A DNA stretch of 64,000 nt from Paracyclopina nana (GCA_019096065.1 JAGUCH010000005.1:7254001-7318000), one strand, 5' to 3'. Positions 10,769-22,475 are shown, counted from the stretch's first letter. The notes: generated from the sequence alone by a model not told the origin. Translations and numbers: made by a program.

Positions 10769-12327
10769 ATGAACAAGTGCAACATTTGTGGGCAAACGTT
10801 CAAGCTTGCCATTGCTTTGAAGAAGCATCATGAAGCCAAGCATGAGCTTAGGAAAAGCACGAAAAAGGGGGAAACTTTAAAATGTGACATTTGTGACAAA
10901 TGGTTTTCACGGAAAAGCAGCCTTTTTCGTCACAAAAAACAATTTCATGGAGGCATCAAACACTTCAAGTGTGTCATTTGTGACAAACCATTTGGTCAAA
11001 AAAGTAACCTTTCTATGCATATTAAAATAGTGCATGAGGGACTGAAGCCGTTTCAGTGTGACATTTGTAAAAAATTGTTTGCTTTAAAAGGTTACCTTGT
11101 TAGGCACATTAAAATAGTGCATGAGGAACTGAAGCCATTCAAGTGTGACATTTGTGACAAGCAATTTGGTGAAAAAGGTGCACTTTCAAAGCATATCAAA
11201 ACGGTGCATGAGGGACTAAAGCCTTTCAAGTGTGACATTTGTGATAAACTGTTCGGTGAAAAAGGTAAGCTTTCATTGCATATCAAAGTGGTGCACGAGG
11301 GACTGAAACATTTCAAGTGTGACATATGTGACAAAGCATTTGGTCAAAAAATTACACTTTCAAAGCATTTCAAAGTGGTGCATGAGGGCCACAAGCCATT
11401 CAGGTGTGACATTTGTGACAAATCATTTGGTGAAAAAGGTACACTTTCAACGCATATCAAAACTGTGCATGAGGGACTCAAGCCATATAGGTGTGACATT
11501 TGTGACAGGCAGTTCGGTCAAAGATCAAACCTTTCAATGCATATAAAAAAGGTGCATGAGTGACAGAACTAGGTAAAGGCGTCCATAAATGGACAGCGGA
11601 GGGCAGGCCTACGGAAATATTTCAGTGTGACATTTGTGACAATTTGTTTGCTCTAAAGGGTGACCTTGCAAGGCACATCAAAATAGTACATGAGGGACTG
11701 AAGCCATTCAAATGTGACATTTGTGACAAGGAGTTTGGCCGAAGACAACGCCTTTCAACACATATCAAAATGGTGCATGAGGGACTGAAGTCATTCAAGT
11801 GTGTCATTTGTGACAAATTGTTTGGTGAAAAATGTAAGCTTTCAAAGCATATCAAATTGGTGCATGAGGGACTGAAGCCATTCAAATGTGACGTTTGCGG
11901 CCTAACATATGGAGAGAAGGTTGGTCTTTCAAGACATATTAAAACAGTGTATGAGGGACTGAAACCTTTCAAGTGTGACATTTGTTACAAGCAATTTAGC
12001 TGAAAAGATCACCCTTCAACACATATCAAAACGGTGCATGAGAGACAGAAGCCATTTAAATGTGACATTTGTGGCATGCAGTTTGGCCAAAGATCACACC
12101 TTTCAACGCATATCAAAATGGTGCATGAGGAACTCAAGCCATTCAAGTGTGACATTTGTGACAAAGCATTTGGCAAAAAACGTGACCTTTCAAGACATAT
12201 CAAAACTGTGCATGAGGGACTGAAGAAATCCAAGTGTGACATTTGTGACATTCATTTTGGCACAAAAGATCGCCTTTCAGAGCATGTCAGTGCTTTTGCA
12301 TTGACAATTCAGTGGGAAATCCTGTGA
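10769..12327 (+). pseudogene. C2H2 zinc-finger gene ZF-A, broken (17 finger units)
   Basis: Starts with the family head MNKC.ICGQTFKLAIALKKHH and then runs as 28-residue fingers of form C-x2-C-x12-H-x4-H joined by HEGLKPFKC linkers. Nine fingers are open to a TGA at 11561-11563. There a short Helitron-like end (11567-11619) has been inserted, adding 47 bp and shifting frame. Four fingers continue from about 11620 until a second TGA at 12001-12003 inside a finger (QFS*KDH). Four more follow, the last reading CDICDIHFGTKDRLSEH, the family's terminal finger, and the frame then shifts before the normal stop. Such proteins are nuclear DNA-binding factors; this copy cannot make the full one. A nine-finger product from 10769-11563 remains possible. 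Confidence 0.9.
11567..11619 (-). mobile_element. ~50-bp Helitron/Helentron-like 3' end inserted in ZF-A
   Basis: Read on the - strand it gives CCGTAGGCCTGCC, a hairpin GTCCATTTATGGAC, then GCCTTTACCTAG followed by TT. The same end closes the large elements at 41720 and 62500 and occurs alone near 25502. Other fingers of the gene have 12 bp (GGACTGAAGCC-type linker codons) at this place, so it is an insertion. Only the terminal segment is present, without the rest of the element. Confidence 0.7.
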
Positions 12328-13554
12328 CATTTGATGCAAAATAAACATGAAAAGCAGATCTCAAGAGAAATATTGCTTTGTTTTGAGCGAGAAAACCACA
12401 TATAACAAACAAGGCTGAAAACTTTCAGTTGTTAACCGGTTGCAATAATTTTAAGAGAGCATATTGGTATTTATAGATATTTAGTAAGAGATGGCGCCAC
12501 TCAAATCAAACCAGAGAGCGCTCAAAATTGCACACTTCCCATTTATTGCTCTCTTTGTACTTTAGTATAAGTTGGAAAAAAAGTTCATAGCTTTTGGAAA
12601 TTGAATCCAGTGGTTTTAGGTTACCAGCAGATAATTTGAGCAACTATTTCTAATCCAAGCATAGCGAGTAGGTGCGACAATTTGATTGGCTGATGGGCAG
12701 AACCAGGCTTGAAAAATTGGTATCAACAATGATGGAAATCCTCTTGAGCTGCTTGTAGTTATATAGCTTCAAAGGATGCCAATTCGTCTGTTGCCTATGT
12801 CATACTGTCGAAGTTGGCATAAGTAAAGTAATCCAAAAGCCAAGAGAATTTTTATTTTGGTGTAGGATGGATTTTGGTACCAATAAGAGCTGATTTTGAA
12901 ATTTATCATGGTAGATGGCACCACAGTAAGGTAGTACAGCTGTTTACGCATGACGCTTTGATGGAAAAGTGAAAAAAAATTATTTTGGGGCTACATTCTG
13001 TAAGCTTCTTTAAATTGCCAATTTTTGCACAAAACAGCCCGAATCACAAATTACGTGTTGACAACAGTTTTTATCTGGTAGCAACATAAAAGCCAACATT
13101 TTTCTAACTCTGTTCTGATTGGTCTAAAAAAAGGCAGAAATTTTCAAATTAGATTGCAATTCAAGAACTAGCATTTTCCCGCTTTTTTTTAGCTGATTTG
13201 ACTGAAGTTTTTAATCATATAGTAGCATGAAACACAATAAGAATTCATTTCTATTTTTTGAATTTTTGATAAATGAGAAGGGAAGGCCAATTTATTGGCA
13301 AATTACGAATTGCTATGTAGCTGCCTTTGTAGTGAGAATACTACACGGCTTTTCACACTAGGGTGCGCTGACTGTACTACGTAACAGAAGCCATCGTTCC
13401 TTATAGACCGATTCCGAAGTCAAAATCTGAAAAATGACTTTAGAAATACTAGATATTTGCAAATTTCATGATAATATCCCGCGTTACTTTGCTGATAATA
13501 ATGTGGCTTGTGTGCTATGATTCCTTGTGGCAATTGTGATGGTGTATTGCGGGT
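12328..13554. other. Downstream flank of ZF-A with M1 transposon remnants
   Basis: The first 330 bp match, inverted, the sequence downstream of ZF-G (44640-45000), so gene and 3' flank were duplicated together. This part includes AAGAGATGGCGCCACTC. Fragments of family M1 lie at about 12848-12900 (GGTGTAGGATGG.TTTTGGTACC) and 13397-13500 (GATTCCGAAGTCAAAATCTG). No gene is seen between. Confidence 0.65.
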
Positions 13555-13564
13555 ATGCTTATTT

Positions 13565-13602
13565 CGAGGATTCTATTCGCTGGATATCTGGCCACAGCCC
13601 CA
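13565..13602. mobile_element. Solo terminus related to foldback element FB4
   Basis: ATTCGCTGGATATCTGGCCACAGCC corresponds to the inverted terminus of FB4 (GGCAGTGGCCAGATAACCAGCG). Only this end is present, and it lies just before the zinc-finger remnant ZF-B. A similar solo end is at 44590-44628. Confidence 0.5.
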
Positions 13603-13719
13603 ATTTTTGATCTCACATGCAGCACTGCCATGTCAAATATACGTGCTCAAGTTGCCGGGCTAGATTACATTTGTGATAAACAGGTCACACAGACAGGTAG
13701 CCAAGTGAATGTGAAGCAT

Positions 13720-14526
13720 ATTCATTGTGACCATTGTGACATAACATTTGGAAAAAAATGTCAACTTTTAAAGCATATCAAAATGGTGCATAAGGGACTG
13801 AAGAATTTCAAGTGTGACATTTGTGAAAAATTGTTCGGTGAAAAGGGTACGCTTTCAAGGCATATCAAAATGGTCCATGATGAACTTAGGCCATTCAAAT
13901 TTGACATTTGTGACAGGCAGTTTGGCCAAAGAGAAAACCTTTCAACTCATATCAAAAGTGTGCATGAGGGACTCAAGCCATTCAAGTGTGACATTTGTGA
14001 CATGCAGTTAGGTCGAAGATCACACCTTTCAACACATATAAAAATGGTGCACAAGGGACTGAAGCCTTTCAAGTGTGACATTTGTGAAAAATTGTTTGGT
14101 GAAAAGGGTACACTTTCAAAGCATATCAAAACTGTGCATGAGGGACTGAAGCCGTTCAAGTGTGATATTTGTGACAAGCAGTTTGGCAGAAGATATAACC
14201 TTTCAACACATGTCAAAACAGTGCACGAGGGACTGAAGCCTTTCAAGTGTGACATTTGTGACAAATTGTTTGTTTTAAAGGGTGACCTTAAAAGGCATAT
14301 CAAAATGGTGCATAAGGGACTGTAGCCATTTAAGTGTGACATTTGTGACAAAACATTTTGTTAAAAAGTTGCCCTTTCAACACTTATTAAAACTTTGCAT
14401 GAGGGACTGAAGCCATTCAAGTGTAACATTTGTTACGAGCAGTTCGGCCAATGATCACACCTTTGAACACATTTCAAAATGGTGCATGAGGGACAGAAAA
14501 AATTCATTTGTGACATTGTGCCCAAA
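13720..14526 (+). pseudogene. C2H2 zinc-finger remnant ZF-B (about 10 fingers)
   Basis: Seven fingers are open up to a TAG at 14323-14325. The third has lost its first cysteine (FKFDIC). Homology continues past that stop through further in-frame stops (TFC*KVALST, QFGQ*SHL*) to about 14526. The family head MNKCDICGQTF is absent. The apparent N-terminus of the open frame (13555-13700) is made from a transposon terminus and is unlikely to be coding. A decayed, 5'-truncated member of the family. Confidence 0.85.
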
Positions 14527-14597
14527 CAATTGTGCTACAGGGTTTAATTTAGTTCGTTCTGTTTTTAGTACCGAGAAACGTGTAACGTTTTGAGTTA

Positions 14598-14755
14598 ATA
14601 GCCCGGTTCCAACACGGGATATCAGCATAGTGCAGTGCGGTAAACCAGTTAAGTCAGGTCGAGCTGAGCGCGCGAGCTAGCTGTGACCTGACTATGCTAA
14701 AAAGTCAAGTTACGTCTCTTGACTATGCTGATTTTGCTTGTTGGAACCGGGCTAA
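14598..14755. mobile_element. Tc1/mariner-type MITE (~155 bp)
   Basis: Inverted ends GCCCGGTTCCAAC and GTTGGAACCGGGC are flanked by TA on both sides. Subterminal motifs AGCATAGT and GACTATGCT are also inverted. A diverged copy starts at about 16215 (GCCCAGTTCCAACAAGGAAT), inside the 3' flank of ZF-C. Confidence 0.75.
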
Positions 14756-15028
14756 CATATGATTTGTGAAATACGGAATCTTAAAAATTGATGCTATGAT
14801 TTTGAAATCATGGAAAATGTAATGCTTGCATTCCAATGATGCGGAAGGAATTAATTTTTATTTTATATATTGATTAGTTTTTGAAATATGTTAATCTTAA
14901 AATGAGGATAAAATATTTTAATTTGTATTAATTCCCAATTTTTCAGACTTCAAACTTATTTATTATGGGGTCAGTTTTTTTTTAAATTCCTGTAAATTAT
15001 AGCATGTATTTTTTCTGTATTTCATTAG

Positions 15029-15329
15029 CTTTGGAGCAAAATTGAGGGAACTCCCCCCGGTTGAATTTTGTTCATTTTTTGCACAGAGTCAGTCAAAGAT
15101 GAGTACTTTCAAATAAAAAAATAAAAAAATGGTCCATTTTTGTTTGGAGCCAGATATTGTCCGTCAAATTTTGCTAATTTTAGCCACAATAACTTTGTTT
15201 AACAGACTTCAGATTCATGACCTAAAAATGAAATTTTATTATAATAATAATATGTTGTTAACATTTTTTATTTTAGTCATTTTTGATTTTGGTAGCATCT
15301 GGGGATAGTTCCCTCAATTTTGCTCCTAA
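15029..15329. mobile_element. Possible MITE with ~20-bp inverted ends
   Basis: GGAGCAAAATTGAGGGAACT at 15033-15052 is matched by its complement AGTTCCCTCAATTTTGCTCC at about 15308-15328. The 300-bp body is AT-rich and non-coding. I could not define a target duplication. Confidence 0.55.
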
Positions 15330-16446
15330 GTTAACCCCTAAAATTCACATTTTGCCCCTTGGAGCACGGTGGGCATGCAGGGCGACAACTTTTATCCCAT
15401 TTCCAAAGACACCCTTAGGGGGCCCAACAATGACCAAAAAATGGGTAGATAAAAGTTGCTTCATAGGGCCGTGAGAGGGGCCCAAAGTTTTACTTCATAA
15501 GAATTTCCCAAAACTTTTAGGGCCAATATCTCCCCTCCCAGGGGCCCAAGGGCAAAACCCTTTGGCATGGTGACTATCTAGGGGTAGCCCCTCAAGATGG
15601 TCCATAAGATGCTATGAAATGAAAAAATGGACTGCTGAGCCTCCAGATTCCATAGCTGTAAACAGTTTTAAAATAGGACTACTATAAGCTGAGATAGCGC
15701 TGAGCGCTGAGCATGATATTACGAGCGAACTTATAGTAGACTTAATAGGAAGTGGACTTTTGGACTTGACTATGAAGTACAAACTTGTAGAGGAACTCAG
15801 CCTGACTTCAAAACCGTAAATTGAAGTGTGCTGAGACGCTTCATTGCTGAGATATTGGGGGGTCAAAGTATGGAAAACGGGCCCCAGAAGGAGCGGTTTC
15901 TCTGAAAATTTCATAAAATAAGAAATGATGGGGACATCAAGGGCTGCTTGCATATCAAATTTTAGCTCTCTAGCTGAACATTAAGAATTGCTGAGCCACT
16001 TGCCTGAGATGCTGAGACATGGTATATTTAGGGGTGCTGAGAAACTTTTGCAAAATAAGTTTTTTGATATCTCTAACCGTTTTCAAGATAAAAAGTGCTG
16101 AGAAAGTGACTCAGCAGTTTTGAAAGCGGTTTGAGCTCGATTGAGATGGCCATTTATTTCAGAAAATTCTTTTGAAGAATCTTTATTTCTCACGATTTCT
16201 TTTACACATTTATCAGCCCAGTTCCAACAAGGAATTTGAGCATACTAAAGTGCAGTAAACCAGATAAATAAGTCAGGTTTAGCTGGCAGTGTCCTGACTA
16301 TGCTAAAAATATCAGTGTCTGCATGAACCAGAGTGTCACTTTTTTATGCACATTTATGGTCAAATAAGGTCACAAGTGAATTGTTTTAGGACACATGCAC
16401 AGTCGATTAATGCCTTGATAGGCTAAACTTCATGGCAAACGACTTG
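15330..16446. other. Intergenic: CTGAG-rich dispersed repeat and 3' flank of ZF-C
   Basis: 15600-16140 is homologous to parts of 24630-24800 and 35390-36250: repeated GCTGAG/CTCAGCA words and shared runs such as GAGATATTGGGGGTCAAAGTATGGAAAACGGG in shorter matching pieces. 16160-16446 resembles the 3' flanks of ZF-E and ZF-F, including the complement of AATAAAGAT near 16180, and is interrupted by a diverged MITE at about 16215-16310. The 15340-15600 stretch is GC-richer and unrecognised. Confidence 0.6.
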
Positions 16447-16998
16447 TCATTTGGATGTCTTCAGTCCTTCATGCTCCATTTTGATATGCGTTGAAAGGTT
16501 TGCTGTTTGGCCAAACTGCTTGTCACAAATATTACAGTTGAATGGCTTCACTACCTCATGCACAGTTTTAACATGTGTTGAAAGATTACGTTTATCACCA
16601 AATGCTTTGTCACAAATGTCACACCTGAATGGCTTCTGTCCCTGATGCACTGTTTGAACATGTGTTAAAAGATTATGTTTTTCGCCAAATGCTTTGTCAC
16701 AAATGTCACATTGAAATGGCCTCAGTCGCATGTGTACCAATTTGATATGCATTGAAAGGTTACTTTTCATGCCAAATGGTTTGTCACAAATGTCACACTT
16801 GAATGGTTTCAGTCCCTCATGCACAATTTTGATATGCGTTGATAGGTGTGCTCTTTGGCCAAACTGCATGTCACAAATGTCACACTCAAATGGCTTGAGT
16901 TTCTCATGCACCATTTTGATATGCTTTGCAAGGTTACTTTTTTCGCCAAATGATTTGTAACAAATGTCACACTTGAAACTTTTCTCTCCCTCATGCAC
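16447..16998 (-). pseudogene. C2H2 zinc-finger gene ZF-C/D, 3' half (6 fingers) separated by a transposon
   Basis: Six complete C-x2-C-x12-H-x4-H fingers, from VHEGEKSFKCDIC to a last finger NCNICDKQFGQTANLSTH, then stop after GLKTSK. It has no head of its own. Its first residues before VHEG come from transposon sequence. In the paralogue ZF-F the codons STHVKS run directly into VHEGEKSFKCDIC, so this is the continuation of the gene part at 19111-19972, cut by the 2.1-kb element at 17001-19108. Confidence 0.9.
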
Positions 16999-17000
16999 CG

Positions 17001-19108
17001 CCCAACCAAACAAATGATCCGTAGTTTATCAGTAGTAAACGGATCTGAAAATTAAAAGTGTTAATTTTTAAAAAATATTCTCAAATATTTATTCTCCATG
17101 GTATTTAGTATACAGAAATGTAATTTATACTTAAATATCATTTCAAACATAAGAGATATGATTTTTTTTAAAACTTGATTTTGCGTCATTTTGGCTCTTT
17201 GACAGACTCTTCTAATTTTTTAGGAAACCAATTTTTTTCAACTTATATCATGTTGCTAGGATCAAGCAAAGAAAAATAATTGATTTTTTTTAATATTGTT
17301 AATTTTTTAAGTCAGTATTATTAAAGTATTAAATTAGGTTTTGACAGTTGTACTACTTATATACTACTGTAAAATTTTTATCAGTAGTAGGAATAAATTT
17401 TATTTGCCATACATATATATATTAAAGCAGTATTTAATCCATTTACTACTTATTTTTAAATCTGTTTTTTATCGGTATTCACGTTCAAGTTAATTAATAA
17501 TTATTTGCGTATTATATCTGTAGGAAATCAGTCTGAACCTGATTTACTGCAGCAGTAGTAATTCAGTGAAGTGCAACTTTTCACTTGGCTGTCGCCACCA
17601 GTCTTATATCAGCAGATAACACATTATCTACTGCCACCTAACTCGCTAGTGCGCTTTTTCATCCTTGCTAAAAAATCTGTACTAAATCAGTTTGAAATCA
17701 GTCTGAACCGGATTTACTGCAGCAGTAGTAATTCGGTGAATTGCAACTTTTCACATGGCTGTCGCCACCTGTCCTATATCGGCAGTTAATACATGATCTA
17801 CTGCCACCTAACTCGGTAGTTCCCCAGTGCACCCTTGCTAAAAAATCTGTACTAAATCAGTTTGAAATCAGTCTGAACCTGATTTACTCCAGCAGTAGAA
17901 ATTCGGTGAAGTGCAACTTTTCACATGGCTGTCGCCACCAGTCTTATATCAGCAGATAACACATTATCTACTGCCACCTAACTCGCTAGTGCGCTTTTTC
18001 ATCCTTGCTAAAAAATCTGTACTAAATCAGTTTGAAATCAGTCTGAACCGGATTTACTGCAGCAGTAGTAAATCAGTATTTTATCTGTTTTCATGAATTA
18101 AATTTAGTAAACTATTCAGAGATGGCGCTGCTTACATTTCATCATATTGTGAAAATTCTCTTGTAAATAACTTTTATTGAGTTATAGATTTTGAAAAAAA
18201 GTATTAATAGCTTTTAGCTGTAAGTTTCTAAATATGCTATTGAAAATGGCATTCATGCTTATTTCTGATTAAATAAGTAAAACTTCAAAAAAAATCAAAT
18301 GTATTTGTCAGGAAAGAAGGTATTGCCTTAAGTGCTTATAATTCAAATAACCATATAAATGATTACCAATCGTCTAGTCTGATGAATGGAACATGTTCAC
18401 CTAAGTGGAGAATTGAGTCATCATATCTAAGGCATGCAAAGTTCCTAATTGTGCGCTTTATTGAATGACTTAAATATATGTCATTGCAAATCTCCTTCAA
18501 AGAACACATAGATTTTCAGTAGTTTGGTGGCAGAAGTACTGAAATGAATACAGATATCCTGCTGTAGTTGGGTGTGGTGGAAATCAGCAGTTTCACCGTC
18601 AAACGCCGGATAAAGGAGGGGTAGAAATTCAGTAGTCTGGTGGCAGAAGTAGGAATTCAGATACAGATTTCCTGCTGTAGTTGGGTGTGGTGGAAATCAG
18701 CTGTTTTACTGTACACTACAGATAAAAAACAGTTTTAATATTGATAAAATACAGGCTCGCATTCACAAAAATCAGAAAAAAAAATCAGGTGTTAATGTGT
18801 TGAAATCAAGTATTTGACAGATTAACTACTGAATAAAATTTTATATTCTAAAATTAAAAGATTGTTAACTTGCCAATGAAACATTTTTTGAAAAAATTAA
18901 CTACATATTTGGCATTGCTAGAGTGCGAGGAAGGCAATAATAATGATTAGAAATCTGTAACTTTAATTTTATAAATCAGTATTTTGAAAAGCTTATATTT
19001 TATGATATCGTTACAAATTAATCAGTAGTAAACCGGGAAAATACGGATGATAATACTGGTAGTAAATCTGTATTAAATCAGTAGTTTTTTTTGTTTTGTT
19101 TGGTTGGG
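17001..19108. mobile_element. 2.1-kb DNA transposon inserted in a zinc-finger coding region
   Basis: Ends CCCAACCAAAC and GTTTGGTTGGG are perfect inverted repeats, directly bracketed by CG (16999-17000 and 19109-19110). The uninterrupted paralogue near 48690 reads CATGCACCGATTTGACATG, with CG once, so the insertion duplicated 2 bp. The body is AT-rich with CAGTAGTAAAT motifs near both ends and two sets of tandem repeats. No frame long enough for a transposase is present, so it is non-autonomous. The superfamily is not clear to me: 2-bp duplications other than TA are uncommon. Confidence 0.88.
17567..18077. repeat. 170-bp tandem repeat, three copies, inside the 2.1-kb transposon
   Basis: The landmark TGCAACTTTTCAC.TGGCTGTC occurs at 17572, 17742 and 17912. 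Small frames of 61-72 codons repeat with the unit and are not taken as genes. A second, shorter tandem pair lies at about 18510-18715 (GGTGGCAGAAGTA..CTGCTGTAGTTGGGTGTGG). Confidence 0.88.
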
Positions 19109-19110
19109 CG

Positions 19111-19972
19111 ATTTGACATGTGTTGAAAGATAATGTTTTGCACTAAATGATTTGTCACAAATGTCACACTTAACTGGCTTCAGTCCCTTATGCACCATTT
19201 TGATGTGTGTTGAAAGGTGTTGTCTCATGCCAAACTGCTTGTCACAAATGTCACACTTAAATGGCTTGAGTCTCTCATGCAACGATTTAATATGTTTTGA
19301 AAGGCTGCCTTTTTCGCCAAATGATTTGTCACAAATGTCACACTTGAATGGCTTCATTCCCTCATGCACCATTTTGATATGTTTTGAAAGGTGTGATCTT
19401 TGGCCAAACTGCTTGTCACAAATGTCACACCTATATGGCTTCAGTCCCTCATGCACAGTTTCAACATGTGTTGAAAGGTTACGTTTTTCACCAAATGATT
19501 TGTCACAAATGTCACATTTGAATGGCTTCAGTCTGTCATGCACCATTTTGATATGGTTTGAAAGTTGTGGACTTTGGCCAAACTGCTTGTCACAAATGTC
19601 ACACCTATATGGCTTCAGTCCCTCATGCACAGTTTCAACATGTGTAGCAAGGTAGCTTTTTTTACCAAATAAGTTGTCGCATATGTTGCACTTAAAAGGC
19701 CTGAGTCCCTCATGCGCCATTTTAACATGACTTGAAAGGATACTTTTTTTACCAAATGATTTGTCACAAATGTCACAATGGAGAGGCTTTCCATGCACTT
19801 GGTTTTTGTGATGGAAAAGGCTGCTTTTATGCGGGAAATGTACATCACAAATGTCACTGTTAGAAGGCATCGCCTTTTCCATGCTTGTCCCAAGCTCGTG
19901 CTTTGCTTCATGATGCTTCTTTAAAGCAATGGCGAGCTTGAATGTTTGACTACAAATGTCACACTTGTTCAT
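19111..19972 (-). pseudogene. C2H2 zinc-finger gene ZF-C/D, 5' part (10 finger units)
   Basis: Begins with the family head MNKCDICSQTFKLAIALKKH. The second finger has lost its first cysteine (SNSDICDVHF). Eight further fingers follow and the reading frame is then cut at STHVKS by the 2.1-kb element, after which it runs 12 codons into transposon sequence. With 16447-16998 it would form a gene of about 16 fingers. A truncated ten-finger protein is still encodable from here. Confidence 0.88.
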
Positions 19973-20048
19973 TCTTCAAGTGCTGAATTGAAACTGAAAC
20001 TGCTGCTCCATGTGGCACCATCCAATTGTCTTTTTCATTACCACAGCT

Positions 20049-20078
20049 ATTTTCCGCATTTTGAGAAATGCGGAAAAT
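20049..20078. promoter_or_regulatory. Palindrome upstream of ZF-C/D
   Basis: ATTTTCCGCATTT, spacer TGAG, AAATGCGGAAAAT, 77 bp upstream of the ATG at 19972 on the - strand. Same element and spacing as at ZF-A. Confidence 0.6.
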
Positions 20079-21339
20079 TCCAACTTGAGGCCGCTCTAGA
20101 CAGCAAAATGAGGCTGTTGAAGGTTGAGGCCAATTCCAATCAAATAGATGGATGGTATAAAATAGACAGCATAGAGAGGGGAGGTTCCATACCTGGTACT
20201 ATACAAATGTCATTTACTTTATAGCGCGAGGGCGGGAATTTCTTGGCAAACCTTCTAATCTCACGATTTTTCCGTTGAGCTACCAGATATGCTCAGAAAA
20301 AATCCAACTCAAAGCTCAATTAGCATTTTGAGTCAATATCTGGCTAAATTCTTAACAGACTGATTTCTTATGGCAGGGCTTCGTTTGATACATCGATTCG
20401 GATTCGATTTTTCAATTTTGGGCCCAAACCCCTTGTCACCATGTGGTTTGATGGGGTTTCAAGTTTGGCCGCCCCCAGGATGCTCTAAGGGGGTCAAATG
20501 GGGCCTGGTCTTATCAGCTGATCGAAACAAGGCAAATCTTTGCGGGGGCGTGGCTGGAGGAGTGGAGGGCAGCCAAAATCAACTATGCCCCAATTCTTGA
20601 GGCCCCTGGGGGGTGTCCAGATGTCAGGGGAAAAAAGTTGAAAAAAGTCCTCGTCAAGGCCAAAAAAAGCCAAAATGTGCGTTTTCGGACCCGACTTTGA
20701 GGTCGATTATTTCCAAAGGCCACGGATGGATTTTGGATGTTTTTGCTCCAAACGGCTGATAAAGATCCAAATTAGTACCAAGAAAAAATTTGGGAGGGTG
20801 TTATTCCTCGTTTGTCGGCTACAAGCTCTCAAAGTTGGACAAAATTCACTTTTTCACAGTAGTAACAAAATGGCTACTTTTCTTCTGTCAAAAATTCTCG
20901 ATTGGTCACAGTGGCCAAGTTGATGGCTGGAGTGTGGGCCATTTGGTCTGGAGGACACCTCTAGGGTCTCAGTGGTTGGTATCAGGTCCAACTTCCTTGG
21001 TAGGGCTAGGCCAGGCCCAGCCAGGAGCCTTGGAGCCGAGCCATCGCGACGGCCATTTCGATTCAGTGGCAATTCCAAGGGCCTTGCTGCCAATTCTGGG
21101 GACAGATTGTTGACTATTTGGCCTTGATCACTCCATCAGGGTCCCAGCAGATGATTTCAAGGCTAACAGTCAAGGTACAGCAAGGCCAGCTCAATCCAGG
21201 GGGCTCGGAGTTCACTTGTGGCATTGGTGATTTGGCTACAGAAAGTCTTCAAGGGGTCTCGATGGCCAAGTTCTCTGATCAAGTGAGGATTTTTTTAGCT
21301 GTATCACTCCTTTGGCATCCCAAGTTTTGGTTTTAATAT
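20079..21339. other. Intergenic repeats
   Basis: 20080-20140 has GAGGCTG-type words of the 25-bp repeat also seen at 40.4 and 61.9 kb. 20215-20362 is an inverted copy of about 34690-34850. 20757-20930 is homologous to 56345-56525 (CAAATTAGTACCAAGAAAAAA, CTCAAAGTTG.ACAAAATTCAC, TTTTCTTCTGTCAAAAATTC in part). The remaining GC-richer sequence around 20370-20650 and 20930-21300 is not recognised and its frames lack family features. Confidence 0.55.
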
Positions 21340-21359
21340 GTCAGGCAGACGACTCATTT

Positions 21360-21893
21360 GCTTGTTCTCATAAACATTTCTATAAGGTAAGCAAGGCACT
21401 TTGCGCGCTAATAGCTTGTTCTCATAAAACTCAGTAAGGCAGGCGGTAAGCGGATGAAAATTGGTATGAAGATTCTTCAATATGTTCTCATAAATTCCTC
21501 CAAATTTGGTTCCAATCGGACGAGTAGGTGCTGAGATATGAGCGCGCAAAGTGCCTTGCTTACCTTATAGAAATGTTTATGAGAACAAGCTAATATCTCA
21601 GCATCTACTCGTCCGACTGGAACCAAATTTGGAGGAATTCATAAGGACGTATTCAAGAATCTTCATGCCAATTTTCATCCAAAGTGAGGCAAATCAGTTA
21701 AGCAAAGGAGAAAAATCAGCCACCTCCTTAGAGACCTCCGATCCGGATGAAAATTGGCATGAAGAATCTTCAATACGCTCTTATGAATCCCTCCAAATTT
21801 GGTTCCGATCGGCTCAATACTTTTTGAGTTATAAGCTTCCAAAGTGCCTTGCTTTGCTTACCGCCTGCCTTACTGAGTTTTATGAGAACAAGC
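21360..21893. mobile_element. M2 MITE, compound copy
   Basis: Shares ends GCTTGTTCTCATAAA and TTTATGAGAACAAGC with the clean copy at 50737-51120. Here a second set of ends is embedded (about 21416-21590), so it looks like one copy inserted in or recombined with another. Confidence 0.7.
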
Positions 21894-22041
21894 TATTGAC
21901 TTGAGAGAAAACCTAACCTAGACTTTGTCAACCACCCCAAAACTATATATTTTCTGGAAGCTTATGTCCCTAGCGTTCGTTTGGTGGTAGTTTTAAAATC
22001 CAGGCCTATCCCTCCTCATAACATAAGTTATTTATTTCGAG

Positions 22042-22211
22042 CTGGGGCACTGAAAGTAGATCATTAAATAGCTGAGCGAGGATTTCAAAATGGGAAAACC
22101 TGAGTACAGCTTTGCTAACCTGAGCCTGCGAGGGCTGTAATTGTACAAGTGTTTTTCCATTTTAAAATCCGAGGTCAGCAATTTAATGACCCTACTTTAC
22201 GTGCCCCCGCT
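22042..22211. mobile_element. 170-bp MITE with long imperfect inverted repeats
   Basis: GGGGCAC.GAAAGTAG.TCATTAAATAGCTGA at 22043-22080 is inverted at about 22165-22210 (TCAGCAATTTAATGACCCTACTTTACGTGCCCC in pieces). About 55 bp of each end can pair, leaving a short loop. Target duplication not clear. Confidence 0.65.
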
Positions 22212-22402
22212 CAAAATATACAATTTTATATTCTGTAATACGATTTTAGAGTGTTTTAATGAAGTTACCGGGCTGCCCCTTGCCCTAGAAAATACTGCTC
22301 GGTTTTTAGTTGCTATGTGAATATTACTGGCTCTCATTAGCTAGCATCCAGTGGTTTGAGAGCAATAAAATAGACTTTTAAATTGCATTTCTTGTGAATT
22401 GC

Positions 22403-22475
22403 ACCTATGGCATAGTGGTTAGAGCGCTTGGCTCTTGATTCTGCAGTCTAGGGTTCAAACCCCAGTCATTCCTCA
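22403..22475 (+). mobile_element. tRNA-derived sequence (SINE head or tRNA pseudogene)
   Basis: Contains a good A box TGGCATAGTGGTTAGAGC and a B box GGGTTCAAACCC at normal tRNA spacing. The would-be acceptor arms do not pair, so I do not call a working tRNA gene. Confidence 0.55.

Noticed and set aside
11092..11334. Antisense frames along all zinc-finger genes (FSPSCT..LICFES type)
   Set aside because: Regular shadows of the 84-bp finger repeat on the opposite strand.
15283..15474. Small frames in 15-16 kb and 20.3-21.3 kb as genes
   Set aside because: Short, no homology-like features, and partly within dispersed repeats.
22403..22475. Functional tRNA gene (also 37724, 43995, 57985)
   Set aside because: A and B boxes are good but acceptor stems do not pair; copies are joined to repeat tails, so they are SINE-type.
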